64,000 nucleotides of DNA from an uncultured Clostridia bacterium (GTDB lineage: Bacteria > Bacillota > Clostridia > Lachnospirales > CAG-274): contig CANRPW010000007.1 of assembly GCA_947632615.1 (NCBI GenBank), forward strand, positions 1 through 64,000, read 5' to 3'. Under the pieces are notes generated by a model that was not told where the DNA came from, did no database searches, and saw nothing but the letters and a program-made list of their open reading frames with translations. Below, piece by piece: positions 27,540 through 35,277 of the stretch. How positions within the stretch are numbered: the stretch's first letter is position 1; each line of letters begins with the position of its first letter. The position numbers were made by a program, and so were the translations under genes.

Positions 27540-27694
27540 GTGTTTTTTGCTCTCTGTACGGGACGGGTAGGTTATAAATTAACAGGCTATATTGCCAAGC
27601 AGAACAAGACCGAACGTGGTTTTATTACTACATAAATACACATTTTTGGCAATACCTAAAAGGTATAGAGAACATTTCGTCGCCAGCAAAGACT

Positions 27695-28225
27695 TTAATT
27701 TGTCTTTTTGTCTTTATTGTCTGCCGGCTGCTTGGGTGCAGTATTCTTTGTTTCTATTTTTGTAAGCCCTGACTCCTTAAGGAGCTTGTCAGCATTGTTT
27801 ATGTAGTCAAGCTCGGCATTTAACATATCTCTTATGCTTGAAGAAAGCGCTTTATATCTTGATTTAAGGTCTATAACCTTCGACTCAAGCTCGTACTTTC
27901 TTACATTTGAGTCAAGCACTATCTCGTCTGCCCTGAGCTTTGCCTTTTTAATAATATTTTCTGCTGTTTCGGCTGCGTTTTTCTTTGCCTGCCTTGAAGC
28001 CTTTTCTGCCATTACAATAGAATTTTTAATGGTTTCTTCCAATGATTTATAATGATCGACAGACTCTTCAAGATTTTTAATTCTGTCTTTAAGATAGGCG
28101 TTTTCTTTATAAAGTGATTCAAAATCTTCAACCACTTTGCCTAAAAATTCGTCTACGTCTTCAGCAGCATAGCCTCTGCCGACTCTTTTAAATTCCACTT
28201 GTTCAATATCTATAGGTGTAAGCAA
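27695..28225 (-). CDS. divIVA: DivIVA domain protein
   Basis: A 176-aa coiled-coil protein that recognises curved membrane at the division site or poles. The N-terminal lipid-binding segment is MLTPIDIEQVEFKRVGRGYA, followed by EDVDEFLGKVVEDFE and long heptad-rich helices. The Lys-rich tail is probably disordered. It ends the ylmE-sepF-ylmG-ylmH-divIVA order, standard in Gram-positives. The 194-bp gap between its stop and the tRNA gene holds only the tRNA promoter. Confidence 0.93.
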   Translation of the reverse strand: MLTPIDIEQVEFKRVGRGYAAEDVDEFLGKVVEDFESLYKENAYLKDRIKNLEESVDHYKSLEETIKNSIVMAEKASRQAKKNAAETAENIIKKAKLRADEIVLDSNVRKYELESKVIDLKSRYKALSSSIRDMLNAELDYINNADKLLKESGLTKIETKNTAPKQPADNKDKKTN

Positions 28226-28237
28226 GGTACTCCCTCC

Positions 28238-29023
28238 TTAATTAAACTTAACATACCTTATTATCAGCTTGTCCTTCTTTGTGTTCCCCATAAATTCAAG
28301 GAGTTTTACTCTGCCCTTGCCTCTAAGCGTTATTACATCGTTTTCTCCCACTCGCTTGGAAACACTCTCCACCGGCGTCCAATTCACAAAAACCTTGCCT
28401 GCCTTTATATATTCGCAGGCACTGCCTCTGGAAATGTTGAAAACCTTGCCGAGGATAGCATCTATTCTTGGTGATGCCACCGTCCCAACTGCCTCGGTGC
28501 CTTCCTTTGTGTCGGTATATTTTGAAATATCCTCCAACGCCCGGCAGCTTACTTTGGTGTGCCCCACCTTTTCAAGATTATATATTATAAAATCGGCTGC
28601 TCCGTCCTGTGCAAAAACAAGAGCTCCGCCGTCATGCACTATGATATCGCCTATTTTTCCTCTGTCGAGCCCAAGCCCCAAAACTGAACCCAAAAAATCT
28701 CTGTGTGTAAGCTTTTTTGAATATTCAGCATTAAAGCTTATTTCCACTGCCTTAAGAGGAAAGTCCTCTTCGGGGGCATATTCGGGGAAAAAGCCCGCCA
28801 TAACTCTTTCGGCATATTCATATCCGCCGAAAAGCCTCACCTGCACATCTATGTTTCTTTCTGCCAGCCCTTTAAGCATTACTGCCTTGACGGGGTCTGA
28901 AAAGTCAGAAAACCTCGGTGAATATTTTTTTATGGCATCATAGGCTTTGTCGAGCCCCTTAGCAAGATATAGCCTTAGCTCTCTGTCTTCAATGCCCTTT
29001 AAAATTTCGTCTTTATATGCCAT
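28238..29023 (-). CDS. ylmH: YlmH family RNA-binding protein (S4 domain)
   Basis: A 261-aa protein with a C-terminal S4 RNA-binding domain (residues ~180-250: RIDAILGKVFNISRGSACEYIKAGKVFVNW). YlmH binds ribosomes/tRNA and has been linked to rescue of stalled 50S-peptidyl-tRNA complexes in Bacillus. Its start overlaps the end of ylmG by 11 bp, and divIVA follows after 12 bp. Confidence 0.92.
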   Translation of the reverse strand: MAYKDEILKGIEDRELRLYLAKGLDKAYDAIKKYSPRFSDFSDPVKAVMLKGLAERNIDVQVRLFGGYEYAERVMAGFFPEYAPEEDFPLKAVEISFNAEYSKKLTHRDFLGSVLGLGLDRGKIGDIIVHDGGALVFAQDGAADFIIYNLEKVGHTKVSCRALEDISKYTDTKEGTEAVGTVASPRIDAILGKVFNISRGSACEYIKAGKVFVNWTPVESVSKRVGENDVITLRGKGRVKLLEFMGNTKKDKLIIRYVKFN

Positions 29024-29300
29024 ATTTTAAAACTGCCATAATTATCAGTCTGCATACTACGTCTACAAGTATAATAGCAACAACAGGCGAAAAGTCTATG
29101 CCCATACCTGCTCCGCCTATAGGTGAATTGTTAAAAAGCCGTCTTATAGGAGCTAAGATAGGCTCTGTAAGCGTATAGCAAAGCTTAACAAGCGGATTAT
29201 TTCTGTTTATGGGCAGCCAGCTTATTATACATCTTATAAGTATAAGCAGATAAAAAATCCTTGACAGCATATATATAGACTGTGCCAGAATAACAGACAT
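29013..29300 (-). CDS. ylmG: YggT/YlmG family membrane protein
   Basis: A 95-aa protein with two membrane helices and the family pattern RCIISWLPINRNNPLVKLCYTLTEPILAPIRR between them. It is found with sepF in most Gram-positives and cyanobacteria/plastids, where it affects membrane or division organisation. It lies 20 bp after sepF. Confidence 0.9.
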   Translation of the reverse strand: MSVILAQSIYMLSRIFYLLILIRCIISWLPINRNNPLVKLCYTLTEPILAPIRRLFNNSPIGGAGMGIDFSPVVAIILVDVVCRLIIMAVLKYGI

Positions 29301-29320
29301 TCAATCACCCATTTCTTATA

Positions 29321-29815
29321 TTATTTCCACCTTGTAGAGGTCGTTCTTGCGATGTTTATGCCGTTTGCTTCAAGCTCTTCTGCAAAATTGCCCGTAATAT
29401 CAACGCTTGAAGGACCAATTATGAGAATTTCGTTTGAAATAGGCTGTATCTTTCCGTCAAGAACAAAACTTGCGCCGCTTAAAAAGTCGCTTATTCTCTG
29501 AGCTGTTTCGAGATTTACCTTTTCAAGATTTACAACGACTGTCTTATTATCCTTAAGAGCATCGCAGGCTTCGCCTATTTCGTCTATGCTTGTGGGGTTG
29601 CAAACAACTACCTCCATCTGCACATTTGTATTTACCTTATAAATGCGTGAAGTAGAGCCATAACGGCTTGAAGTATACCTTCTGGAAGATGAGGGCTTCG
29701 GGGCCGGTTCTTCCTCATAATCATCATATTCTTCCTCCATAGGCTCATCATAATATTCATCATAATTATCCCTGGGGAAAAATTTTTCCTTTAAGTTTTC
29801 AAATACGTTGCTCAT
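29321..29815 (-). CDS. sepF: Cell division protein SepF
   Basis: A 164-aa membrane-associated partner of FtsZ that aligns protofilaments at the septum. A short N-terminal helix (MSNVFENLKEKFF) would bind membrane; an acidic Tyr-rich linker with a basic patch (SSSRRYTSSRYGS) follows; the C-terminal ~85 residues are the SepF core (VCNPTSIDEIGEACDALKDN, VVNLEKVNLETAQRISDFLSG). It overlaps the ylmE stop by one base. Confidence 0.95.
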   Translation of the reverse strand: MSNVFENLKEKFFPRDNYDEYYDEPMEEEYDDYEEEPAPKPSSSRRYTSSRYGSTSRIYKVNTNVQMEVVVCNPTSIDEIGEACDALKDNKTVVVNLEKVNLETAQRISDFLSGASFVLDGKIQPISNEILIIGPSSVDITGNFAEELEANGINIARTTSTRWK

Positions 29816-30525
29816 TACTTGGTTCCTCCTTGATAATTTCTTTCGCCGAAAATACCCGTTCCTATACGAACAATGTTGGCGCCCTCTTCTATTGCAATTT
29901 CATAATCGTTTGTCATACCCATTGACAAATAAACCATATCTATATTATCACCGTTTTTTGCCTTTATGTCAACAAATAATTCACGCATTTTTCTAAAATA
30001 TGGGCGATTATTCTCCGGCTTTTCGTCATAAGGCGCTATGGTCATCAGTCCTTTTACTTTTATACCCTCAAGTCCTCTTAATTTTTCTGTTACTTCTGCT
30101 GCCTCTTCAGGCGTAAAGCCGTGTTTAGACTCTTCGCCGGCGGCATTTACTTCAATAAGTATGTCGGTCACCACTCCTGCCTTAATGCTTCGCTTAGCTA
30201 TTTCCTCAGCGAGCTTTAAGCTGTCAACGGAATGTATAAGGCTTACCTTGCCTATAATATATTTGACTTTATTTGTCTGAAGGCTGCCTATAAGATGCCA
30301 GTCTGTACTTGGGGGCAGCTTATCTATTTTAGACATAAGCTCCTGCACCTTATTCTCTCCGAGAGAGCTTACACCCAAGTCTATAAGCTCTGATATTCTG
30401 TCGCAGTCTATAGTCTTGGTGACCCCCAAAAGCAGCACATCGTCAGGGCTTCTGCCCGATCTTTCACAGGCTGCCGCAATATTTTTTCTGATATTTTTCA
30501 GATTATTTTCTATCTCGCTGTGCAT
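29815..30525 (-). CDS. ylmE: YggS/YlmE family PLP-binding protein
   Basis: A 236-aa fold-type III PLP protein involved in PLP and amino acid balance rather than a known reaction. It is a single alanine racemase-like barrel. LLGVTKTID carries the PLP lysine, HLIGSLQTNKVKYI and LSMGMTNDYEIAIEEGANIVRIGTGIFG are signatures. It is the first of the sepF cluster genes, 24 bp after the HlyD-like gene. Confidence 0.95.
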   Translation of the reverse strand: MHSEIENNLKNIRKNIAAACERSGRSPDDVLLLGVTKTIDCDRISELIDLGVSSLGENKVQELMSKIDKLPPSTDWHLIGSLQTNKVKYIIGKVSLIHSVDSLKLAEEIAKRSIKAGVVTDILIEVNAAGEESKHGFTPEEAAEVTEKLRGLEGIKVKGLMTIAPYDEKPENNRPYFRKMRELFVDIKAKNGDNIDMVYLSMGMTNDYEIAIEEGANIVRIGTGIFGERNYQGGTK

Positions 30526-30549
30526 GGTTTTCGCCTCTTTATATGAGTT

Positions 30550-32523
30550 TTATTTATAAAGCATATCATTATCCTGTATGTTCTTCGGGTCAGTAACGAT
30601 CCTGTCGTATACGCTTATATTGGTATTCTTTTTAGGGTCTAATATGGTATGGGTAGAATTAGAGCTGCTGCCCTCCATATTTATGGTATAAAATTCGGCA
30701 ATACCCGTATTCATTATATAAACGCCCTGCCTGTCTTCTACCTCTGTAAGCTCGTAGGAATTATCGGGGTTGTTAGGGTCTACTATCATATCGTGAAGAA
30801 CAAGTGTATTATAGCCCACAGGGAAGTAAGCAAAATCGCCGTTTGGCTCGCCTACGGAAACAGTTTCAGTACCGCCTGTAACGGTCTTTTTTGTTACCAT
30901 ACCTGAGTTTACATATTTTTTAGGTATTTTTATAAGCGTATTCTCTACAATAGAGGTGTTAGCTATTTTATAGCCTGTCTTTACCTTGTCTATTTCAAAT
31001 GAGAGATTTCGCATATACATAAACTCCTCTAAATATTTAGAGCATTTAAGTATCATAAATGTCGTCTTATTATCGGGAACAAGTGACTCTACCACAACAT
31101 CCATTTCCATGGTTTCGCCCATGGAGTCTTTAAGATATATGTTGTGTCTTTCACCCTGCTTCCATTCAGCAACATAATCGGAGTCTATGTAAGAGGCAAT
31201 ATACCATACATTTGAAGTAACTATCTTAAATACGTTTTCACCCTGCTCTACCTCTTTGCCCGCTACGTGTGACTCATCGGTGTTCTTCTTTATGCTGTTT
31301 TCCGTAAGATTAGTCATAGTGTCGGGGGTGAGCTCACCTTCAAAGCCGTCTGTCTGAAGGCAGAGTATGCCTCCCGAAAGAGCTGTTATGGCGGAGGACT
31401 TCTCGGCTATCTGATTTTCGGCAGACTTTTTCTGCTCGCTAAGCCGAGCGTCAGAGCTTCCGTTAAGTATGGTCTGATTTCTCATTTCCTGCTTTACGTT
31501 TACATTGTTTGTAAGGTCTCTTAAAGCATGGGTGTCGTTGGCTGCAAGGCTCATAGCGGCATCGTCAGAAAGAGCCTTTATCTCCATATTATATCTCAGG
31601 CTTTCTTCGTCTGTTGCTTCTATCTCCTGCTTTGCTGCCTCAGCATTTATAATATCTTCTTTTATGTTGTTTAAGTCCTGTTCCGCAGTCTGAACGGTCT
31701 GCGCCTCTTTGACTGTACATACAGTGTCTCCCGTTCTTACCTTTTCGCCGTCACCTATAAGGAAGTTTATTTCACCTGCCATATTAGCGGTATATACCTC
31801 CTCGCTTCTTATGATAACGCCGTCTGCTGACTTAGGAGTATCTATGCTGCCTATTTGCAGAGAGTCATAGCTGGTCATACTTCTGAAGGCATTGACTGCC
31901 AACTTTCCGCCCATATAAAGAATTACCAGTGAGAAAAAGGCTATCATAAAGAACTTAGCTGCGCCCTCATAGCCTGCGCCCCTGACTCTTTCTTTAGATA
32001 CGTTTTTATTCCTTCTTTTGGGGCTTGAAGTGTTTAGCCTTCTTCTGTCAGCTCCGTTTTTTACATCAATAACATTTACTCTGCGTGTGGAAGAAGAGCT
32101 GCGGCGCGGGGAAGAAGAGCTGCGGCGCTCGTAATCATCCGTGCTTCTTGTGGAGAGCCTCGGAGAAGAGGTATAGCCCGCCTTGGGGTAGCTTCTGCCG
32201 GGCATTGTATATCTATCCTGACTTCTGCTGTTTGTAAGGCGGCGACTGTTCTTTACTTCGTTTATATTTATTATTTTTTTGCTTTGTCGTGAAGACGTGC
32301 CTCGGCGTGAGGGTTCTGTCCTGCGGCTTCTTACAATACCGTCTGATTGGGAGGAGGGTCTTCTTGAAGACATACTCCTATCCGTGGATGCGCCTCTGCC
32401 GTAGGAAACAAGGCTTCTGTCTGAATAATAGCTTGTTTGCGTACGGCTGCGACCGTTTTGGGGTGAGCCTGCAGGCTTTCTTTTTCTTTTGTTTTTATTA
32501 TTTCTGTTAGCCAATTTGATCAA
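30550..32523 (-). CDS. HlyD-like membrane-fusion protein with long basic N-terminal tail
   Basis: About 655 aa. Residues 1-185 are low-complexity, rich in Arg, Ser, Asn and Lys, and probably cytoplasmic. One membrane helix follows (FFMIAFFSLVILYMGGKLAV, ~195-215), then a HlyD/biotinyl-lipoyl-like part with a barrel-sandwich motif (YTANMAGEINFLIGDGEKVRTGDTVCTVKEAQ) and a coiled coil. Related proteins sit in front of sepF clusters in other Clostridia. The start is uncertain: TTG at 32523 or TTG at 32514, the latter 10 nt after GGGA; neither has a strong ribosome site. Confidence 0.75.
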   Translation of the reverse strand: MIKLANRNNKNKRKRKPAGSPQNGRSRTQTSYYSDRSLVSYGRGASTDRSMSSRRPSSQSDGIVRSRRTEPSRRGTSSRQSKKIININEVKNSRRLTNSRSQDRYTMPGRSYPKAGYTSSPRLSTRSTDDYERRSSSSPRRSSSSTRRVNVIDVKNGADRRRLNTSSPKRRNKNVSKERVRGAGYEGAAKFFMIAFFSLVILYMGGKLAVNAFRSMTSYDSLQIGSIDTPKSADGVIIRSEEVYTANMAGEINFLIGDGEKVRTGDTVCTVKEAQTVQTAEQDLNNIKEDIINAEAAKQEIEATDEESLRYNMEIKALSDDAAMSLAANDTHALRDLTNNVNVKQEMRNQTILNGSSDARLSEQKKSAENQIAEKSSAITALSGGILCLQTDGFEGELTPDTMTNLTENSIKKNTDESHVAGKEVEQGENVFKIVTSNVWYIASYIDSDYVAEWKQGERHNIYLKDSMGETMEMDVVVESLVPDNKTTFMILKCSKYLEEFMYMRNLSFEIDKVKTGYKIANTSIVENTLIKIPKKYVNSGMVTKKTVTGGTETVSVGEPNGDFAYFPVGYNTLVLHDMIVDPNNPDNSYELTEVEDRQGVYIMNTGIAEFYTINMEGSSSNSTHTILDPKKNTNISVYDRIVTDPKNIQDNDMLYK

Positions 32524-32604
32524 ATCCCAATCATATTTTGTCTGACCCCCGAATAGAATATTAAAAAATCAAAGGACAGACCTACAATAAAGCCATCTGA
32601 ATTT

Positions 32605-32633
32605 ATTATACCAATAATTGTGTTGTTTTTCAA
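32605..32633 (-). promoter_or_regulatory. SigA promoter of the HlyD-like/sepF operon
   Basis: Minus strand TTGAAA (32633-32628), a 17-bp spacer and TATAAT (32610-32605). It overlaps the start of divergent ylbJ at 32620. Confidence 0.65.
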
Positions 32634-33573
32634 TGTTATAATAATATTTTTCCCCTCCGCCGCAGTAGAAGGCGCAAGAGAGGGGCTTATAATTTGGTAT
32701 AATACTGCCTTGCCTGCTTTGTTTCCCTTTGCTGCCGCAATGTGCCTGCTAAGCAGTCTTAATTTTACGGTTATTTCGGGAAATATTTTATCCCCCATAG
32801 GCCGCAAGCTTTTTAATTTATCTGCCGACGGTTTTTTTGTGTTTTTAAGCGGCATTACCTCAGGATATCCCATAGGCATTGCCATGCTTTGCGAGCTTTA
32901 CGGCTCAGGCAGAATAGAAAGAGAGGAAGCCATAAGGCTTTCCCTTTTCTGCAACAACTCCGGGCCTCTTTTCATACTGGGAAGCGTTGGAGCCGTTATG
33001 CTTAAAAACTCCCGTATAGGGGTATATATACTTATATGTCACTATTTAAGCGCAGTTATAATAGGTGTTATCGCGGGGCTTGTTTTTCCGCCCGCGCCTT
33101 CCCGCAAAAAAGCTCTGTCTTACCCTACAAAACCCTCCTTTGGCTCTGCCCTCTCCCACTCTGTGGAAACTGCCTGCAGGTCTATGCTTAACATAGGCGG
33201 CTTTATAGTTTTGTTTTCAGTAATAACCAAGCTTTTAAAAATAACAGGCATAGCGCACATACTTACCCTGCCTCTTACCCTATTGGGGCAAGAGCCTGAA
33301 ATGTCAGAAGCCATAGTCTTGGGGCTTTTTGAAATAACAAAGGGCTGCGCCGATATTGCCGCACTTTCTTCGCCATTCTCCCCTGTAATTATATGTATGC
33401 TCGTTTCTTTCGGTGGGCTTTCAATATGCGCCCAGTCTATAAGCTTTTTGGCGGCAAGCCGTCTTCCGGCACTCCCCTACATAATGGGCAAAACCGCCTC
33501 GGCAATAATTGCCCCGCTTATTTTATGCGCCCTGTTTTTTTGCGAAAAATCTATGATTTTGCCACATCCTTAA
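32620..33573 (+). CDS. ylbJ: Sporulation integral membrane protein YlbJ
   Basis: A multi-pass membrane protein with nucleoside-recognition (Gate) domains, needed for normal spores in Bacillus. ALPALFPFAAAMCLLSSLNF, LSGITSGYPIGIAMLCELY and SLFCNNSGPLFILGSVG are family motifs. At 317 aa it is shorter than Bacillus YlbJ (~400 aa). The start is uncertain: GTG at 32620 or TTG at 32623, with no visible ribosome site and an opposing promoter across it. Its place beside coaD and rsmD matches Bacillus ylbH-ylbI-ylbJ, but here it is divergent. Confidence 0.82.
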   Translation: MLFFNVIIIFFPSAAVEGAREGLIIWYNTALPALFPFAAAMCLLSSLNFTVISGNILSPIGRKLFNLSADGFFVFLSGITSGYPIGIAMLCELYGSGRIEREEAIRLSLFCNNSGPLFILGSVGAVMLKNSRIGVYILICHYLSAVIIGVIAGLVFPPAPSRKKALSYPTKPSFGSALSHSVETACRSMLNIGGFIVLFSVITKLLKITGIAHILTLPLTLLGQEPEMSEAIVLGLFEITKGCADIAALSSPFSPVIICMLVSFGGLSICAQSISFLAASRLPALPYIMGKTASAIIAPLILCALFFCEKSMILPHP

Positions 33574-33583
33574 AAACGCAAAT

Positions 33584-33610
33584 AAGGGGGTATTTCTCCC
33601 CCTTCTTTTT
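33584..33610 (+). terminator. Terminator after ylbJ
   Basis: AAGGGGG/CCCCCTT stem with a 7-nt loop followed by CTTTTTT. It may also stop minus-strand transcription from the coiled-coil gene. Confidence 0.8.
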
Positions 33611-33622
33611 TGCTGTATGTAA

Positions 33623-34159
33623 TTATGATGTCTTAAGCTCGTTTCTGTTTTTAAGTATTAACTCAAGCTCTGCGTTAAGGTCGTCAGTTATAAGACCGAA
33701 GCTATCGTTAAGCTGTGCAACAACATCTCTTGAATCGTCTTCTATTTTGCGAAGAGTGTTTGAAACAGCCTCTTCAACATCGCCTAAAAGAGCGTCTGCA
33801 TAAGCTACGGCGTTGCTTCTTAATTCTCTTGCATCTTTTCTGGCATCGTCAACTATGATGTCAGCCTGCTCTTTAGCCTGCTTTGTTATCTCATGTTCAA
33901 GCACAAGCTTTTCAGCCTGATCTTCAGCCTGCTTGATAATAAGATTGCCCTTATTATGAGCCTCCTGAACTATCTTTTCGCACTTCTCCGAAATGCGCTT
34001 TGCCTGAGCAAGCTCTGAAGGCAGGTTATATCTCATATCTTCTAAAATCTCTATTATCTCCTGCTTGTCAACTGTTATCTTGTTTGCCGAAAAAGCTGAC
34101 TTCTTACTGCTTTCAAGTAAATCTTGGATATCGTCAATAAGATCAATTATGGAATCCAT
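33623..34159 (-). CDS. Coiled-coil protein downstream of coaD
   Basis: A 178-aa, almost wholly helical charged protein (QEAHNKGNLIIKQAEDQAEK pattern). It resembles the V-ATPase subunit H/DivIVA-like coiled coils often annotated beside coaD in Clostridia. No catalytic motif is visible. ATG at 34159 follows GGGAGGAAGAAACAA, and the gene overlaps the coaD end by 17 bp. A division or scaffolding role is possible but not shown. Confidence 0.75.
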   Translation of the reverse strand: MDSIIDLIDDIQDLLESSKKSAFSANKITVDKQEIIEILEDMRYNLPSELAQAKRISEKCEKIVQEAHNKGNLIIKQAEDQAEKLVLEHEITKQAKEQADIIVDDARKDARELRSNAVAYADALLGDVEEAVSNTLRKIEDDSRDVVAQLNDSFGLITDDLNAELELILKNRNELKTS

Positions 34160-34652
34160 TTGTTTCTTCCTCCCTGTTTTTAAATTTTTCATACAAACAG
34201 TGTTTTACATTTTCGGGAACCATGTCCTCTACACATCCGCCGAACATTGCTATCTCCTTAATGCCGCTGGAGCTTACAAACATATAGTTTGCGCTTGCAG
34301 AAACAAATATAGTTTCTATCTTGGGGTCAAGCTTTCGGTTTGCAAGAGCCATATTGAATTCGTATTCAAAATCAGTGACAGCCCTTAAGCCTCTTATTAC
34401 AAGCTTGGCTTTTTCAAGCCTGCAAAAATCTACCAAAAGCCCATGAAAGGATTTTACGCTTACGCCCGGAATGTGCGCTGTTGCTTCAGTTATGTGTTTT
34501 ATACGCTCCTCAACCGTAAAGAGCGATTTTTTAGAGGGGTTATCCAGAACGGCAACAACAAGCTCGTCTACAAAACTTACGCATCTTTCTATAATATCGA
34601 GATGGCCGTTTGTAATCGGATCGAAGCTGCCCGGATATACTGCCTTTAACAT
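34143..34652 (-). CDS. coaD: Phosphopantetheine adenylyltransferase
   Basis: Adenylates 4'-phosphopantetheine, the penultimate step to coenzyme A. Short (169 aa) nucleotidyltransferase fold with YPGSFDPITNGHLDIIERC at the start, the VIRGLRAVTDFEYEFNMALANRKL segment and SSSGIKEIAMFGG. It overlaps rsmD by 7 bp, as in many Bacillota. Confidence 0.97.
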   Translation of the reverse strand: MLKAVYPGSFDPITNGHLDIIERCVSFVDELVVAVLDNPSKKSLFTVEERIKHITEATAHIPGVSVKSFHGLLVDFCRLEKAKLVIRGLRAVTDFEYEFNMALANRKLDPKIETIFVSASANYMFVSSSGIKEIAMFGGCVEDMVPENVKHCLYEKFKNREEETNGFHN

Positions 34653-35212
34653 GGTTCTTCCTCCAAATGCCGGATGAATGACATTTTTGTAGTCTTGCCG
34701 TATTCTTTGACACGAAAGACCTCAAACTCCGGTTTAATTATTTCGGATTCATCCTTTGCCTGTTCGACAACTATAATCCCCTTATTATTTAGTATACCCA
34801 AAAATTTAATTTCGTCAAGTATATTTTCAATAAAATCGCAATAATATGGCGGATCCATAAAAATTATATCAAATTTTAGACCCATATCAGCTATTTTCTT
34901 AAGGGCAGGACCAAAATTTTGCTTAATAACAAGGGCTTTTTTGTTGTAATTTGTCTTTTCAAGATTATAGTTTATAACGTCTATAGCTTCCTTAGCCCTG
35001 TCAACAAAAACGGCTGACTCGGCTCCTCTTGAAAGAGCCTCTATACCTATGCCGCCGCTGCCGGAAAACAGGTCAAGAAAGGTGCATCCGTAGAGGTTGG
35101 GGGCGAGAATGTTAAAAAGAGACTCTTTTATTCTGTCGGTAGTGGGTCTTGTATTTTGCCCTTGGGGGGCTTTCAGCTTAAACCCTCTTTTTTCTCCTGA
35201 AATGATCCTCAA
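34646..35212 (-). CDS. rsmD: 16S rRNA (guanine966-N2)-methyltransferase RsmD
   Basis: A 188-aa SAM-dependent enzyme. The opening MRIISGEKRGFKLKAPQG, the SAM loop DLFSGSGGIGIEALSRGA and the catalytic FMDPPYY are diagnostic. It lies between recG and coaD. Confidence 0.96.
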   Translation of the reverse strand: MRIISGEKRGFKLKAPQGQNTRPTTDRIKESLFNILAPNLYGCTFLDLFSGSGGIGIEALSRGAESAVFVDRAKEAIDVINYNLEKTNYNKKALVIKQNFGPALKKIADMGLKFDIIFMDPPYYCDFIENILDEIKFLGILNNKGIIVVEQAKDESEIIKPEFEVFRVKEYGKTTKMSFIRHLEEEPC

Positions 35213-35277
35213 TTAAAACACCGCCCTACTCCACTTTATTATATCATAAAATATATACATTTGTAAACATTTTTTTA

